Source: Sphingomonas sp. Root241 (lineage in GTDB: Bacteria > Pseudomonadota > Alphaproteobacteria > Sphingomonadales > Sphingomonadaceae). Taken from it: DNA of 64,000 bases. A program made the position numbers and the translations under genes. Positions 53,260 through 62,592 of this stretch are shown here, piece by piece (the stretch's first letter is position 1; every line of letters begins with the position of its first letter). The notes beneath the pieces were generated by a model. The model was not told the DNA's origin. It ran no database searches and saw only the letters and a list, made by a program, of their open reading frames with translations. The DNA is taken from NCBI RefSeq assembly GCF_001428865.1, contig NZ_LMIV01000001.1, positions 1,921,997-1,985,996 of the forward strand. Direction: 5' to 3'.

Positions 53260-54213
53260 ATGGACCGGGGGGTTACTACACTCGAAGCGCGGATTGCAGA
53301 GACCGCGAACGGCTGGCGGCTCGACCGTGCGCTCGCCGATGCGATTCCCGCCCTCTCGCGCGAACGCCTCAAGGCGCTGATCTCGAGCGGTGCGGTGACG
53401 GGCCCCGATGGCCTTGCTCGCGATCCCGCCAAAAAGGCGCCCGGGGGCGCGGTGTTCCGCATTGCCGTGCCGGATCCGACTCCGGCGCACAACGAAGCGC
53501 AGGATATCGCGCTCGACGTGGTGTTCGAGGACGAGCATCTGATCGTGATCGACAAGCCCGCGGGGCTGGTGGTCCATCCTGCCGCGGGCAATCTCGACGG
53601 CACGCTGGTCAATGCCCTGCTCCACCACTGCGCGGGGCAGCTTTCGGGGATCGGCGGAGTCGCGCGGCCGGGGATCGTCCACCGGATCGACAAGGACACG
53701 TCGGGCCTGATGGTCGCCGCCAAGAGCGATCGCGCACATATCGGACTCGCCGCGCAGTTCAAGGCACACTCGATCGACCGGCGCTATCGGGCAATCGTCG
53801 CGGGAAAAGTGTCAACTTCGGCGGGTACAATTTCCACTTTCCTAGGGCGATCGTCCACGAATCGGAAGAAAATGGCAGTCGTCCGCGAAGGTTCCGGAAA
53901 GCACGCGGTTACGCATTGGCGTACACTTCGCCAACTTCGCGAAGCAGCCCTGGTCGAATGCCGGCTCGAAACCGGGCGGACGCATCAGGTCCGCGTGCAC
54001 ATGGCTTCGATCGGTCATCCGCTGTTGGGCGATCCGGTCTATGGGAGCACGCGCCCGATCCATCGTGCACTTCTGGCAACCTTGAATTTCCGGCGGCAGG
54101 CCTTGCATGCGGCGCATCTCGGGTTCATTCACCCCCTGACAAGCCACGCTTTGGCGTTTGATAGCGAAATGCCTGCGGACATGCAGGAACTGTTCAATAA
54201 GCTCATCGTATGA
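53260..54213 (+). CDS. rluD: RluA-family 23S rRNA pseudouridine synthase
   Basis: A 317-residue enzyme with an N-terminal S4 RNA-binding domain (GWRLDRALADAIPALSRERLKALISSGAV, about 19-46). In the catalytic domain, Asp144 of HRIDKDTSGL isomerises uridine. RRYRAIVAGK and ETGRTHQVRVHMASIGHPLLGDPVYG are present. The RluD assignment (helix 69 uridines) rests on the S4 domain and on the rpoH-adjacent place. Head-to-head with the JAMM gene. Confidence 0.88.
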   Translation: MDRGVTTLEARIAETANGWRLDRALADAIPALSRERLKALISSGAVTGPDGLARDPAKKAPGGAVFRIAVPDPTPAHNEAQDIALDVVFEDEHLIVIDKPAGLVVHPAAGNLDGTLVNALLHHCAGQLSGIGGVARPGIVHRIDKDTSGLMVAAKSDRAHIGLAAQFKAHSIDRRYRAIVAGKVSTSAGTISTFLGRSSTNRKKMAVVREGSGKHAVTHWRTLRQLREAALVECRLETGRTHQVRVHMASIGHPLLGDPVYGSTRPIHRALLATLNFRRQALHAAHLGFIHPLTSHALAFDSEMPADMQELFNKLIV

Positions 54214-54264
54214 TTTTCGTGGCGCAACCCATGTGGTGCTGCGTCCAGTGAAGGGAGATTGATC

Positions 54265-55170
54265 ATGGCAAATGGCAGCAACGTCCCGGCGACGATTCCT
54301 GCACTCGGCGGAGAGGCGAGCCTCAACCGCTATCTGTCCGAGATCAAGAAGTTTCCCATCCTGGCGCCCGAGCAGGAATATATGCTCGCCAAACGCTTCC
54401 AGGAGCATGGCGACCCAGATGCGGCCGCGCAGCTCGTCACGTCGCACCTGCGACTCGTGGCCAAGATCGCCATGGGCTATCGCGGCTATGGCCTGCCCGT
54501 CTCCGAGCTGATCTCGGAGGGCAATATCGGCCTGATGCAGGGCGTGAAGAAGTTCGAGCCCGATCGGGGCTTCCGCCTGGCGACCTACGCCATGTGGTGG
54601 ATCCGCGCCTCGATCCAGGAATTCATCCTGCGCAGCTGGTCGCTCGTGAAGATGGGCACCACTGCGGCGCAGAAGAAGCTGTTCTTCAACCTGCGCCGGA
54701 TGAAGGCCAAGCTCGACGCGTTTGAGGATGGCGACCTTTCCCCCGAGCATCTCGCCAAGATCGCCACCGATCTCGGCGTGACCGAGGAAGAGGTCACCTC
54801 GATGAACCGCCGCATGGCGATGGGCGGCGATACGTCGCTCAACGTGCCGATGCGCGAGGATGGCGAGAGCCAGTGGCAGGATTGGCTGCAGGATGATGGC
54901 CCGCTCCAGGACGAGGCCGTCGCCGAAGCGCAGGAGGCGGATGTCCGCCACGAGATGCTCGTGGACGCGATGGAAGACCTCAACGAGCGCGAGAAGCACA
55001 TCCTCACCGAACGTCGCCTGACCGACGATCCGAAGACCCTCGAGGAACTCAGCCAAGTCTATGGCGTCTCGCGCGAGCGCGTCCGCCAGATCGAGGTCCG
55101 CGCCTTCGAGAAGCTCCAGAAGGCGATGATGCGCCTCGCGGGCGAGAAGCGGCTGCTCGCGGCCTATTGA
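54265..55170 (+). CDS. rpoH: RNA polymerase heat-shock sigma factor RpoH
   Basis: A 301-residue sigma-32: region 2 (SHLRLVAKIAMGYRGYGLPVSELISEGNIGLM...FRLATYAMWWIRASIQEFILRSWSLVKMGTT), the RpoH box QKKLFFNLR (136-144), and region 4 (LEELSQVYGVSRERVRQIEVRAFEKLQ). It directs heat-shock promoters. GGGAG lies seven bases before the ATG at 54265. The rluD-rpoH order is common in alphaproteobacteria. Confidence 0.96.
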   Translation: MANGSNVPATIPALGGEASLNRYLSEIKKFPILAPEQEYMLAKRFQEHGDPDAAAQLVTSHLRLVAKIAMGYRGYGLPVSELISEGNIGLMQGVKKFEPDRGFRLATYAMWWIRASIQEFILRSWSLVKMGTTAAQKKLFFNLRRMKAKLDAFEDGDLSPEHLAKIATDLGVTEEEVTSMNRRMAMGGDTSLNVPMREDGESQWQDWLQDDGPLQDEAVAEAQEADVRHEMLVDAMEDLNEREKHILTERRLTDDPKTLEELSQVYGVSRERVRQIEVRAFEKLQKAMMRLAGEKRLLAAY

Positions 55171-55217
55171 CGACGAAGCGGTTGCGTTGAGCGACCAGCG
55201 CCGCCAATCGTGCCCGA

Positions 55218-56000
55218 ATGAGTGACGAACGGCACGACGATCTGACCGGTACACCGGCGCCGCAGGTAACGACGCGCATCGACGCGCCGGAGCCTGCGCT
55301 GCCCCGCCCGCGCAAGTCGCTCAAGCGCCGCCTCCTCGGCTGGATCGTCAAGGCGGTGCTGATCTTCTTCCTCGGCTCGCTGCTCTGGGTCACGGCCTTG
55401 CGCTTCATCAATCCGCCGATCACCTTCACGATGATCGGCGACGCAGTCTCGGGGCACGGCGTCACCAAAAGCTGGATGAGTCTCGGCCGGATCGACCCCA
55501 GCATGGCCCGCGCCGCGATCGCCGCCGAGGATTCGCGATTCTGCCAGCATAACGGCTTCGACTACAAAGCCATCGCCGCAGCGGCCGCGCGCAACGCCAT
55601 CGGCAAGAAGCGCATCCGTGGCGGCTCGACGATCAGCCAGCAGACCGCGAAGAACGTCTTCCTGTGGCAGGGCGGCGGCTATTTCCGCAAAGGCCTGGAA
55701 GCCTATTTCACGCTGCTCATCGAGAATATCTGGGGCAAGCGCCGGATCATGGAAGTCTATCTCAATGTCGCCGAGACCGGGATCGGCACCTACGGGGTCA
55801 ATGCCGGCGCGATGCGCTATTTCAAGCACGACGCCTCGCAATTGAGCGACCGCGAGGCCGCGCTGATCGCCGCCGTGCTGCCGCTGCCCAAGAAACGCGC
55901 CGCGATCGACCCGAGGGGCTTCACGCGGCGCTATGGCAATTCGATCAATCGCCGGATCGGCGTCGTGGCGGGAGACGGGCTCGACTCCTGCCTGCGCTGA
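55218..56000 (+). CDS. mtgA: monofunctional biosynthetic peptidoglycan transglycosylase
   Basis: A GT51 enzyme that polymerises lipid II without a transpeptidase domain. A basic cytoplasmic head, one transmembrane helix (about 41-61) and the catalytic domain are seen: Glu104 in IAAEDSRFCQHNGFDYKAI, then GKKRIRGGSTISQQTAKNVFLW and RRIMEVYLNVAETGIGTYGVNAGAMRYF. At 260 residues it is standard. It follows rpoH by 47 bases. Confidence 0.95.
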   Translation: MSDERHDDLTGTPAPQVTTRIDAPEPALPRPRKSLKRRLLGWIVKAVLIFFLGSLLWVTALRFINPPITFTMIGDAVSGHGVTKSWMSLGRIDPSMARAAIAAEDSRFCQHNGFDYKAIAAAAARNAIGKKRIRGGSTISQQTAKNVFLWQGGGYFRKGLEAYFTLLIENIWGKRRIMEVYLNVAETGIGTYGVNAGAMRYFKHDASQLSDREAALIAAVLPLPKKRAAIDPRGFTRRYGNSINRRIGVVAGDGLDSCLR

Positions 56001-56291
56001 CTATTCGACCTTCTTGGCGGCATCCTTCGCAGCGCCGCCCACATCCTTCGCCGCACCGCCGACATCCTTCGCGGCGCTGGTGATGGCATCCGTCTTCACA
56101 TTCTCACGATTGTTCTGGTTGATCAGGTACAGCGCTCCGACCACGACGAGGATCAGCACCGCCAGCCCGATCAGCAGTCCTGCGCCGCTGCCGCGCCGCT
56201 CGACCACCGTGGTGCCGCCGGGTGCACTCGCCGTCTCGGTCACGCGTTCCGACGTCGTACCATCGGTACGCTCAACAACTCGATCGACCAT
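56001..56291 (-). CDS. small membrane protein with a repeated C-terminal tail
   Basis: A 96-residue protein: a charged N-terminus VDRVVERTDGTTSERVTE, one transmembrane helix (about 46-68), and a tail with three near-repeats, AAKDVGG-AAKDVGG-AAKDAAKK. GGAGG precedes the ATG. The tail could form an amphipathic coiled helix. Its stop touches the mtgA stop: the two genes converge with no gap. Confidence 0.65.
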   Translation of the reverse strand: MVDRVVERTDGTTSERVTETASAPGGTTVVERRGSGAGLLIGLAVLILVVVGALYLINQNNRENVKTDAITSAAKDVGGAAKDVGGAAKDAAKKVE

Positions 56292-56360
56292 GGCTTTCAC
56301 TCCTCCTCTAGACCTGCCAGCAACCGGCAAGAGGGGAAGATTGTTCCGTTTCGGTCCCGT

Positions 56361-56684
56361 CTAGAAGGGCAGCTTGAAGCCCGGCGGCAGGGGCAAACCG
56401 CTGCTCATCTTGGACATTTCGGCCTGCGATGCCGCGTCGGCCTTGGCGCGCGCGTCGTTGAACGCTGCGGCGACGAGATCCTCCAGCATGCCCTTTTCGG
56501 ACGGCGCCAGCAGCGATTCGTCGATATCGACGCCGATGATCCGGCCCTTGGCGCTCGCCTTGACCTTGACGAGCCCGCCGCCCGACGCGCCCTCGACTTC
56601 GATCGTATCGAGCGTCGCCTGCGCCTTGGTCAGTTCGTTCTGGACGTTCTGCGCCATCGCCATGATGTCTTCGAGGCTCTTCAT
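56361..56684 (-). CDS. YbaB/EbfC family nucleoid-associated protein
   Basis: A 107-residue DNA-binding dimer: [59 protein letters not shown], the YbaB tweezers-fold opening. It follows dnaX in the usual dnaX-ybaB order; dnaX's stop overlaps its start by four bases (ATGA). Confidence 0.93.
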   Translation of the reverse strand: MKSLEDIMAMAQNVQNELTKAQATLDTIEVEGASGGGLVKVKASAKGRIIGVDIDESLLAPSEKGMLEDLVAAAFNDARAKADAASQAEMSKMSSGLPLPPGFKLPF

Positions 56685-58303
56685 GCCTGGTTACTCCGTA
56701 CATTGTTCCAGCCGATCAGCTCGGCTTCGGGAAAGGCTTGCATCGCTGCGGCGACTACGGGCGAGGCCAGCACCGCCGCGCGCTCGGCCGCCTCGCCCGC
56801 CGTCTGCTCCTCGCGCAGCGTCGGCGCCGCAGCGTCCTCAACGCACTTCAGGCGCCAATTGACCCCCGTCGTCTCGCGGAGGGCGGCCCCCAATTCGCGA
56901 ATGAAGTCGTGCGGCAGCTCGCGCGCCGCGCCGAACTCGAATTCGGAGCCGTCGAACCGCACCGGCCGCAGATAGTCGCGCACCTGCTGCGCGAGCTGGA
57001 AGCGCTTGCCCATCTCCAGATGCGTGGCCAGCTCGGCAATGCTCGAAGGCATCGCCGGCTCGGCTGGCTTCGCCGACGCGGCTGCAGGCGCAGACGCGCT
57101 GACGCTGCCGTTCGCCAGCTGCCGTGCAAGCTCGCCCGGATCGGGCAATTGCGAGGCATGAATCACGCGCAGCAGCGCCATCTCGCACGCTTCGATCGGC
57201 AACGCCGCCTTGGCGACTTCATCATGTCCGCGCAGCAGCAATTGCCAGAGCCGATGCAGCGCCGGGAAGGAGAGACCTGCCGCCCAATCCTGCAGCGCCT
57301 TCAACTCCTCGGCCGATTGCCCCGCCGTCGCCTCGGTACCTAGCTTGGCGAGGGTCACGCCGTGGACGGTTTCGAGCAAGGTGCGCAGCACTGCCTGCGG
57401 ATCGACGCCGAGATCATATTGCCCGCGCAGCGCCGCCAGCGCACCCACGGCATCGCCGGCGAGCAGCAATCCGAACATGGTCCGAATTGCGCCGCGGTCC
57501 GACAAACCGAGCATCTGGCGCACCGCCTCGGCACGCACCCCGCCGCCTTCGAGGCCGGCATGCGCGATCGCCTGATCGAGGATCGAGAGGCCGTCGCGCG
57601 CCGACCCCTCCGCCGCCCGCGCGATCAGCGTCAGCGCATCGGGCTCGGCCTCGACTCCCTCCGCGGCGGACACCCTGGCGAAATGCTCCGCCAGTTTCTC
57701 CGCCGGAATCCGCCGCAAATCGAAACGCTGGCACCGCGACAGCACCGTCACCGGCACCTTGTTCACCTCGGTCGTGGCGAACAGGAACTTCACATGCGCC
57801 GGCGGCTCCTCGAGCGTCTTGAGCAGGCCGTTGAACGCGGCCTTGGAGAGCATGTGGACTTCGTCGATGATGTAGATCTTGTAGCGCGCCGAGACCGCCG
57901 AATAACGCGACGCCTCGATGATCTCGCGGATATCGTCGATGCCCGTATGGCTCGCGGCGTCCATCTCGATCACGTCGATATGCCGCCCCTCGGCGATCGC
58001 GCGGCATGGCTCGCACACCCCGCAAGGATCGATCGTCGGCCCGCCCTGCCCGTCCGGCCCGATGCAGTTCAACGCCTTGGCGATCAGCCGCGCAGTCGAG
58101 GTCTTGCCGACCCCGCGGACACCGGTGAGCAGGAAGGCGTGCGCCAGCCGATCGCGCCGAATCGCATTGCCGAGCGTGGTGACCATCGCATCCTGCCCGA
58201 TCAGCTCGGAAAAGGTCTGCGGGCGGTATTTGCGCGCGAGGACGCGATACGCCTCCTGCTTGGGCTGGGGCGGTTCGTCGAGGCCGAGGAAGGAATCAGA
58301 CAT
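56681..58303 (-). CDS. dnaX: DNA polymerase III subunit gamma/tau
   Basis: The 540-residue clamp-loader ATPase: Walker [13 protein letters not shown] (about 60-71), the zinc-binding Cys set in [24 protein letters not shown], Walker [11 protein letters not shown] and the sensor [25 protein letters not shown]. The C-terminal tau part is moderate in length. I see no frameshift slip site. ffs lies 48 bases upstream on the same strand. Confidence 0.95.
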   Translation of the reverse strand: MSDSFLGLDEPPQPKQEAYRVLARKYRPQTFSELIGQDAMVTTLGNAIRRDRLAHAFLLTGVRGVGKTSTARLIAKALNCIGPDGQGGPTIDPCGVCEPCRAIAEGRHIDVIEMDAASHTGIDDIREIIEASRYSAVSARYKIYIIDEVHMLSKAAFNGLLKTLEEPPAHVKFLFATTEVNKVPVTVLSRCQRFDLRRIPAEKLAEHFARVSAAEGVEAEPDALTLIARAAEGSARDGLSILDQAIAHAGLEGGGVRAEAVRQMLGLSDRGAIRTMFGLLLAGDAVGALAALRGQYDLGVDPQAVLRTLLETVHGVTLAKLGTEATAGQSAEELKALQDWAAGLSFPALHRLWQLLLRGHDEVAKAALPIEACEMALLRVIHASQLPDPGELARQLANGSVSASAPAAASAKPAEPAMPSSIAELATHLEMGKRFQLAQQVRDYLRPVRFDGSEFEFGAARELPHDFIRELGAALRETTGVNWRLKCVEDAAAPTLREEQTAGEAAERAAVLASPVVAAAMQAFPEAELIGWNNVRSNQA

Positions 58304-58349
58304 TGCGCGCCAGACTAGCGGGCCGAGGGCTCTGCGTCTTCAAGGAATG

Positions 58350-58441
58350 GTGGGAGCCGGGACGACCCGACACGAAATCGTTACGGCTGCTTCCTTCCGG
58401 ATCTGACCGGGTTGGCGACGGCATCGTCCGCCCGACTCCCG
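58350..58441 (-). ncRNA. ffs: bacterial small signal recognition particle RNA (4.5S)
   Basis: The minus strand carries GGTCAGATCCGGAAGGAAGCA, the invariant SRP domain IV apical sequence (58395-58415 on the plus strand, antisense). Its ends pair: GGGAGTCGGGCGGACGATG with its partner GTCGTCCCGGCTCCC. The RNA binds Ffh at its GGAAGCAG internal loop. Placement beside dnaX-ybaB is common in alphaproteobacteria. The exact ends are uncertain by a few bases. Confidence 0.9.
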
Positions 58442-58511
58442 CGGCGCATATGGGCAAAGTCCGCGGCTTAGGCAAGTGCGGGAGCGCGCATGCGCGCCCC
58501 CGCGCTCTTGC

Positions 58512-58787
58512 TCAGCGCCAATAACGCACCTTGCGGCAGATGCGGACGCGGTGGCCGTTGCGCCATTTGCGCGTGCAGTTCGTCCGCCAGTAAGCGCGGC
58601 GATGCCGGTTGGTGGTGCGGCGCTCGTAGCGGCGTTCGCGCTCCCAGCGGCCGCTCTGCGCAGCGGGTGCGCTGGCGGCAAAGCTGGCGACCGATATGAC
58701 GCCGGGTGCGGCGGTGGTGGCGGCGGATGCCGTCGGAACCGCCAGAACCGCGGCAGCGGCGGCCGCGATTAGGGTGAGGATTTTCAT
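58512..58787 (-). CDS. exported cationic peptide-like protein
   Basis: A 91-residue protein with a Sec signal peptide (MKILTLIAAAAAAVLAVPTASA). The mature C-terminal half is extremely basic and aromatic: RWERERRYERRTTNRHRRAYWR, then CTRKWRNGHRVRICRKVRYWR, with two Cys likely to form a disulfide. GGAGAG precedes the ATG. Function unknown; it could bind polyanions such as lipopolysaccharide or nucleic acid, or act as an antimicrobial-like or structural protein. Confidence 0.65.
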   Translation of the reverse strand: MKILTLIAAAAAAVLAVPTASAATTAAPGVISVASFAASAPAAQSGRWERERRYERRTTNRHRRAYWRTNCTRKWRNGHRVRICRKVRYWR

Positions 58788-58865
58788 ATGGCTCTCTCCT
58801 GACCTCGGGGCGAAAACCCCAAGGCCGTTACAATCCCGAAACGGCGGCGTTGTTCCGCGCGTTGT

Positions 58866-59291
58866 TCAAGTCTCAGGGCCATTCGGATCGGTGGTGACGA
58901 CGGACTTGCCGCGACGTTTCGCGAGGACCTCCCCGGCCTTGTCGCCGGTGATGCGCAGCGCCTCCAGTTCGGATTCGCTCGCGGTCTCGATCCCCATCAC
59001 TTCGTCGCGCGCACCCTTCATCGCATGGATCAGTTCGTCGATCTTGAGATGCAGCGCCGCCTCGTGCCGTTTCTGCTGGTTGAGGACCATCTGGGTGAGC
59101 GTGATCGCCAGCACCGACAGCACCAGCGTGAGCACCGCAGTCGCCTTGTCGCCGAGCGGCAACAGGAACCAGGCGAGGCAGAAGAGCACCAGCACGATCT
59201 GCGCCGTCGGGTGCCCCGCCACATTCGCGCCGGCATCCGAGATACGGCAGCCGATCACATAAAGGGCCTGGCTGATCGTCCGCTTCGACAC
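58866..59291 (-). CDS. low-affinity iron permease family protein
   Basis: A 141-residue membrane protein with two hydrophobic segments (about 29-47, 51-66), ending near HEAALHLKIDELIHAMKGARDEVMGIE. The block HPTAQIVLVLFCLAWFLLPLG ... VLNQQKRHEAALHLKIDELI matches the bacterial FetA-like low-affinity iron permease family. Its transport role in bacteria is not established. Confidence 0.85.
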   Translation of the reverse strand: MSKRTISQALYVIGCRISDAGANVAGHPTAQIVLVLFCLAWFLLPLGDKATAVLTLVLSVLAITLTQMVLNQQKRHEAALHLKIDELIHAMKGARDEVMGIETASESELEALRITGDKAGEVLAKRRGKSVVTTDPNGPET

Positions 59292-59345
59292 GGTGCTGAA
59301 ACGACCCGGCGCGAGGCCCGTTCCGAAAATTCCAACCTGGATCAG

Positions 59346-59678
59346 TCAGCGGCCCTGCATGTCGCGATGCTCGGGCGGCATTCGCACGGTCAGCCCGTCG
59401 AGCTCGGGCGAAAGCACGATCTGGCAGGCGAGCCGGCTGGTCCGCGCCGCGCCGATCGCGAGGTCGAGCATGTCCTCCTCCTCCTCGCTCGCGCGCGGCA
59501 GGCGGGCGAAATCCTCGGGCGCGACGATGACGTGGCAGGTCGAGCACGACATCTGCCCCTCGCACGTGCCCTCCAGCGGCTGGCCGTCATTCTGCGCCAC
59601 TTCGAGCAGGATCGCACCCGCTTCGGCCTCGACGTCGCGGCTGTCGCCGTCGCTGCTGACGAACCGCACCCGGATCAT
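59346..59678 (-). CDS. adrenodoxin-type [2Fe-2S] ferredoxin
   Basis: A 110-residue ferredoxin. Cluster ligands Cys39, Cys45, Cys48 (TCEGQMSCSTCHV) and Cys85 (SRLACQIVLSP) match the Isc/adrenodoxin type. It is the last gene of the cysteine-desulfurase operon and begins in the stop codon of the previous gene (ATGA). It likely supplies electrons for Fe-S assembly or a sulfur transfer step. Confidence 0.92.
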   Translation of the reverse strand: MIRVRFVSSDGDSRDVEAEAGAILLEVAQNDGQPLEGTCEGQMSCSTCHVIVAPEDFARLPRASEEEEDMLDLAIGAARTSRLACQIVLSPELDGLTVRMPPEHRDMQGR

Positions 59679-60766
59679 GCCGCAACCTTCTGCGATCGCG
59701 CCGCGGCGATGATGCGGTCGAGCGCCGTCAGCAGTTCCTCCTCGGTGGTATAGCGGCCGAAGCCCAGCCTAATGCTCGATCGCGCCTCGTTATCGGCCAG
59801 CCCGATGGCGCGCAACACATGGCTCGGCCGCCCGGACCCGCTGGCACAGGCCGAACCGGCCGAAAAGGCGATGTCGCGCAGATCGGACATCAGCCGTGCG
59901 ACATCGAGCCCCTTGCGGCGGATGTTGAGATTGCCGTGATAGCGCTCGTCGCGCGAGCCGTTGAGGATCCAGTCGCCATCGAGATGCGCCAGCGCCGCAC
60001 GGAACAGTTGCTCGGCATGGGCATGGTCCGCCCCGAAACGCTGCTTGGCGAGCCGCGCCGCCGCACCGAAGCCGGCGCACAGAGCGGGCGAGAGCGTGCC
60101 CGATCGTCCCGCCGGTTCCTGCCCGCCGCCGTGCAGCAGTGGATCGAGCGTCACGCCGTCACGGATCCACAGCGCACCGACCCCCTTCGGGCCATGGATC
60201 TTGTGCGCCGATACGGCAACGAGGTCGCAGCCATCGGGAATCCGCGTGCGGCCATAGCCCTGCACCGCGTCGCACAGGAACAGCGCACCGGCGGCCCTGG
60301 CCAGATCGGCCAATTGCTCGACCGGCTGGATCGTCCCGATCTCGTTGTTGACCAGCATCGCCGCGACCAGCCGGGTCCCCGGGCGGATCGCCGCACGCGC
60401 CGCGGCGAGATCGACCAGCCCGTCGCTGCCGAGCGGCAGCACAGTGACGTCGCGCCCCTTGCGCGCTTCGGCCTCGACGGTGTCGAGCACTGCGGCATGT
60501 TCGCTCGCCAGCGTGACGATGGGGCCTGTCGTGCCCTTGATCGCCCAATTGAGCGCCTCGGTCGCGCCACTGGTGAAGCTCACCGCCCCGCCCACGGGCA
60601 TCAGCGCGGCGACATCGTCGCGCGCCGCCTCCACTGCCGCCTTGGCTGCGCGGCCGGGGGCGTGGGCGGAGTGGGGATTGGCGTGCTGGCTCTCCAGCCA
60701 GGGGAGCATCGCGGCGAGTGCCTCGGGTGCGAGCGGCGTCGTCGCCTGGTAATCGAGATAGATCAT
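59675..60766 (-). CDS. cysteine desulfurase, second of tandem pair
   Basis: A 363-residue class V aminotransferase of the NifS/IscS type. PLP Lys189 is in VSAHKIHGPKG, the sulfur-accepting Cys307 is in SAGSACASGSGRPSHVL, and MIYLDYQATTPLAPEAL starts it. It releases sulfur from cysteine as a persulfide. The loop is short, as in SufS/NifS-like forms. Both ends overlap their neighbours by four bases. Confidence 0.92.
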   Translation of the reverse strand: MIYLDYQATTPLAPEALAAMLPWLESQHANPHSAHAPGRAAKAAVEAARDDVAALMPVGGAVSFTSGATEALNWAIKGTTGPIVTLASEHAAVLDTVEAEARKGRDVTVLPLGSDGLVDLAAARAAIRPGTRLVAAMLVNNEIGTIQPVEQLADLARAAGALFLCDAVQGYGRTRIPDGCDLVAVSAHKIHGPKGVGALWIRDGVTLDPLLHGGGQEPAGRSGTLSPALCAGFGAAARLAKQRFGADHAHAEQLFRAALAHLDGDWILNGSRDERYHGNLNIRRKGLDVARLMSDLRDIAFSAGSACASGSGRPSHVLRAIGLADNEARSSIRLGFGRYTTEEELLTALDRIIAAARSQKVAA

Positions 60767-61839
60767 GCCGCGCGCGCCCGCTTCTCGTCGGCGATCGTGC
60801 GCCAGAGCTCGGCGAAGCGCGCCACTTCGCCCTCGCTGGTGCTCCGCCCGAAACTGACCCGCACGACTTCGCGCAATTCGGGCTCGCTCCAGCCCATCGC
60901 CGACAGCACATGGCTCGGCCGCATGCTCCCCGACGAACAGGCACTTCCGGCCGAAACCGAGATCCCGCCCAGATCGAACCGGATGAGCTGCGCCGCGGAG
61001 GACACTCCCGGCATGCGATACGCGCCGATCAGGGGGCTGCGGGGGCTCGCCTCGCCCACGACTTCGCCGCCGGCGTCGCGGATCGCCTGCTCCAGTCCGA
61101 CGCGAAGGCTCGCCATCCGCGCCAGATCCTCGGGCTCGCTCACCGCCGCGGCATAGCCGAGCGCACCGGGCAGATTCTCGGTCCCCGCGCGATAGCCCTT
61201 CTCCTGCCCGCCCATCGGCAGCAGCGTCCCGAAATCGCGCACGAGCAGCGCGCCGATCCCCGGCGGCCCGCCGCGCTTGTGCGCCGAGACCGCCACGAGA
61301 TCGGCATGGCGGAGCACCGCCTCATCCGCGTGCGCCGGCATCTGCGCGGCATCGACCAGCAGAATGCCGCCCGCGCCGCGCACGATCTCCGCGATCGCCG
61401 CGATCGGCTGGCGCACCCCGGTCTCGCTGTTCGCCCATTGCACGCAGAGCAACGTCCGCCCGCGTCCCGCCAGCGCTCCCTGCAGCGCCTCCAAATCGAG
61501 GATGCCGTTCGCATCCACCGGTAGTACCGTCGCCCCTTCCGAATGCCGCAGCACCGAATCATGCTCGACGGCAGTGATCAGCCGCCGTTCGGCCATCGAC
61601 CGCGTAAGCGCCATGTGCAGCGATTCGCTCGCTCCGGAGGTCAGCACGAGTTCGTGCGCCCAGCCATAAGCCGCGGCGATCTTCGCCCTCGCGCCCTCCA
61701 GCGCCGCCCGTGCGGCGCGCCCCTCGGCATGCGGCGAAGAGGGGTTCGCCCAGCGCGCCATCCCCTCGACAACCGCGGCCACGGCAGCTTCGGTCATCGG
61801 TGTCGTCGCGGCGTGATCCAGATAGATACGGTCGGCCAA
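60763..61839 (-). CDS. cysteine desulfurase, first of tandem pair
   Basis: A 358-residue NifS/IscS-like protein: IYLDHAATTPMTEAAV, PLP Lys188 in VSAHKRGGPPG, GGQEKGYRAGTEN, and Cys301 in SAGSACSSGSMRPSHVL. The frame is open far upstream without a supported start; I use the TTG at 61839, directly before the family's usual first residues. It is about 29% shorter in its loop region than E. coli IscS and is a paralogue of the next gene; the pair may form a heterodimer, which is inference. Confidence 0.88.
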   Translation of the reverse strand: MADRIYLDHAATTPMTEAAVAAVVEGMARWANPSSPHAEGRAARAALEGARAKIAAAYGWAHELVLTSGASESLHMALTRSMAERRLITAVEHDSVLRHSEGATVLPVDANGILDLEALQGALAGRGRTLLCVQWANSETGVRQPIAAIAEIVRGAGGILLVDAAQMPAHADEAVLRHADLVAVSAHKRGGPPGIGALLVRDFGTLLPMGGQEKGYRAGTENLPGALGYAAAVSEPEDLARMASLRVGLEQAIRDAGGEVVGEASPRSPLIGAYRMPGVSSAAQLIRFDLGGISVSAGSACSSGSMRPSHVLSAMGWSEPELREVVRVSFGRSTSEGEVARFAELWRTIADEKRARAA

Positions 61840-61930
61840 GTTGGTTCCAATTGCGTGAAGGGCGCCGCTGCCTATATAGCGCGCAACTCCCCGCGCTCCA
61901 CTGCGCGCACCCAATTCAAGGCAGGCCACA

Positions 61931-62587
61931 TTGCCCGAAGTCATTTTCCCCGGTCCCGAAGGCCGTCTCGAAGGGCGTTTCGCCCCCGCTCCCCGCCCCC
62001 GCGCACCGGTCGCGATGATCCTCCATCCGCATCCCAATGCGGGCGGCACTATGAACAACCGCATCGTCCAGGAGCTTTACAAGACCTTCCAGCGCCGCGG
62101 CTTCGCGACGCTGCGCTTCAACTTCCGCGGCGTCGGCAAGAGCCAGGGCACGTTCGACAACGGCATCGGCGAGCTGAGCGATGCGGCGAGCGCGCTCGAT
62201 TGGGTGCAGAGCTTCCACCCCGAAGCCTCGACCACCTGGATCGCCGGCGTCAGCTTCGGCGCATGGATCGGCATGCAGTTGCTGATGCGCCGCCCGGAGA
62301 TTCGCGGCTTCATCTCGGTCGCGCCGCCGGCGAACATGTACGACTTCAGCTTCCTCGCGCCCTGCCCCTCCTCGGGCATCATCATCCAGGGAGAGGCCGA
62401 CGAAGTCGCCACGCCGCTCGCGACGCAGAAGCTGGTCGACAAGCTGCGCACGCAGAAGCACATCACGATCCACCACGACACGATCCCCGGCGCGAACCAT
62501 TTCTTCGAGCACGAGATGGAGCAGCTGATGGGTTCGGTGGACCGCTATCTCGACATGCGGCTCGATCCGAACTCGCCGATCCGCTGA
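61931..62587 (+). CDS. alpha/beta hydrolase (KANL3/dienelactone-like)
   Basis: A 218-residue hydrolase: AMILHPHPNAGGTMNNRIVQEL, FRGVGKSQG, nucleophile Ser108 in IAGVSFGAWIG, GEADEVATP and the His in PGANHFFEHEM. It belongs to the small group that often lies next to nifS-like genes in alphaproteobacteria. The start is TTG at 61931 with GGCAGGC upstream; other starts are not supported. It diverges from the first cysteine desulfurase. Confidence 0.82.
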   Translation: MPEVIFPGPEGRLEGRFAPAPRPRAPVAMILHPHPNAGGTMNNRIVQELYKTFQRRGFATLRFNFRGVGKSQGTFDNGIGELSDAASALDWVQSFHPEASTTWIAGVSFGAWIGMQLLMRRPEIRGFISVAPPANMYDFSFLAPCPSSGIIIQGEADEVATPLATQKLVDKLRTQKHITIHHDTIPGANHFFEHEMEQLMGSVDRYLDMRLDPNSPIR

Positions 62588-62592
62588 GCTTG

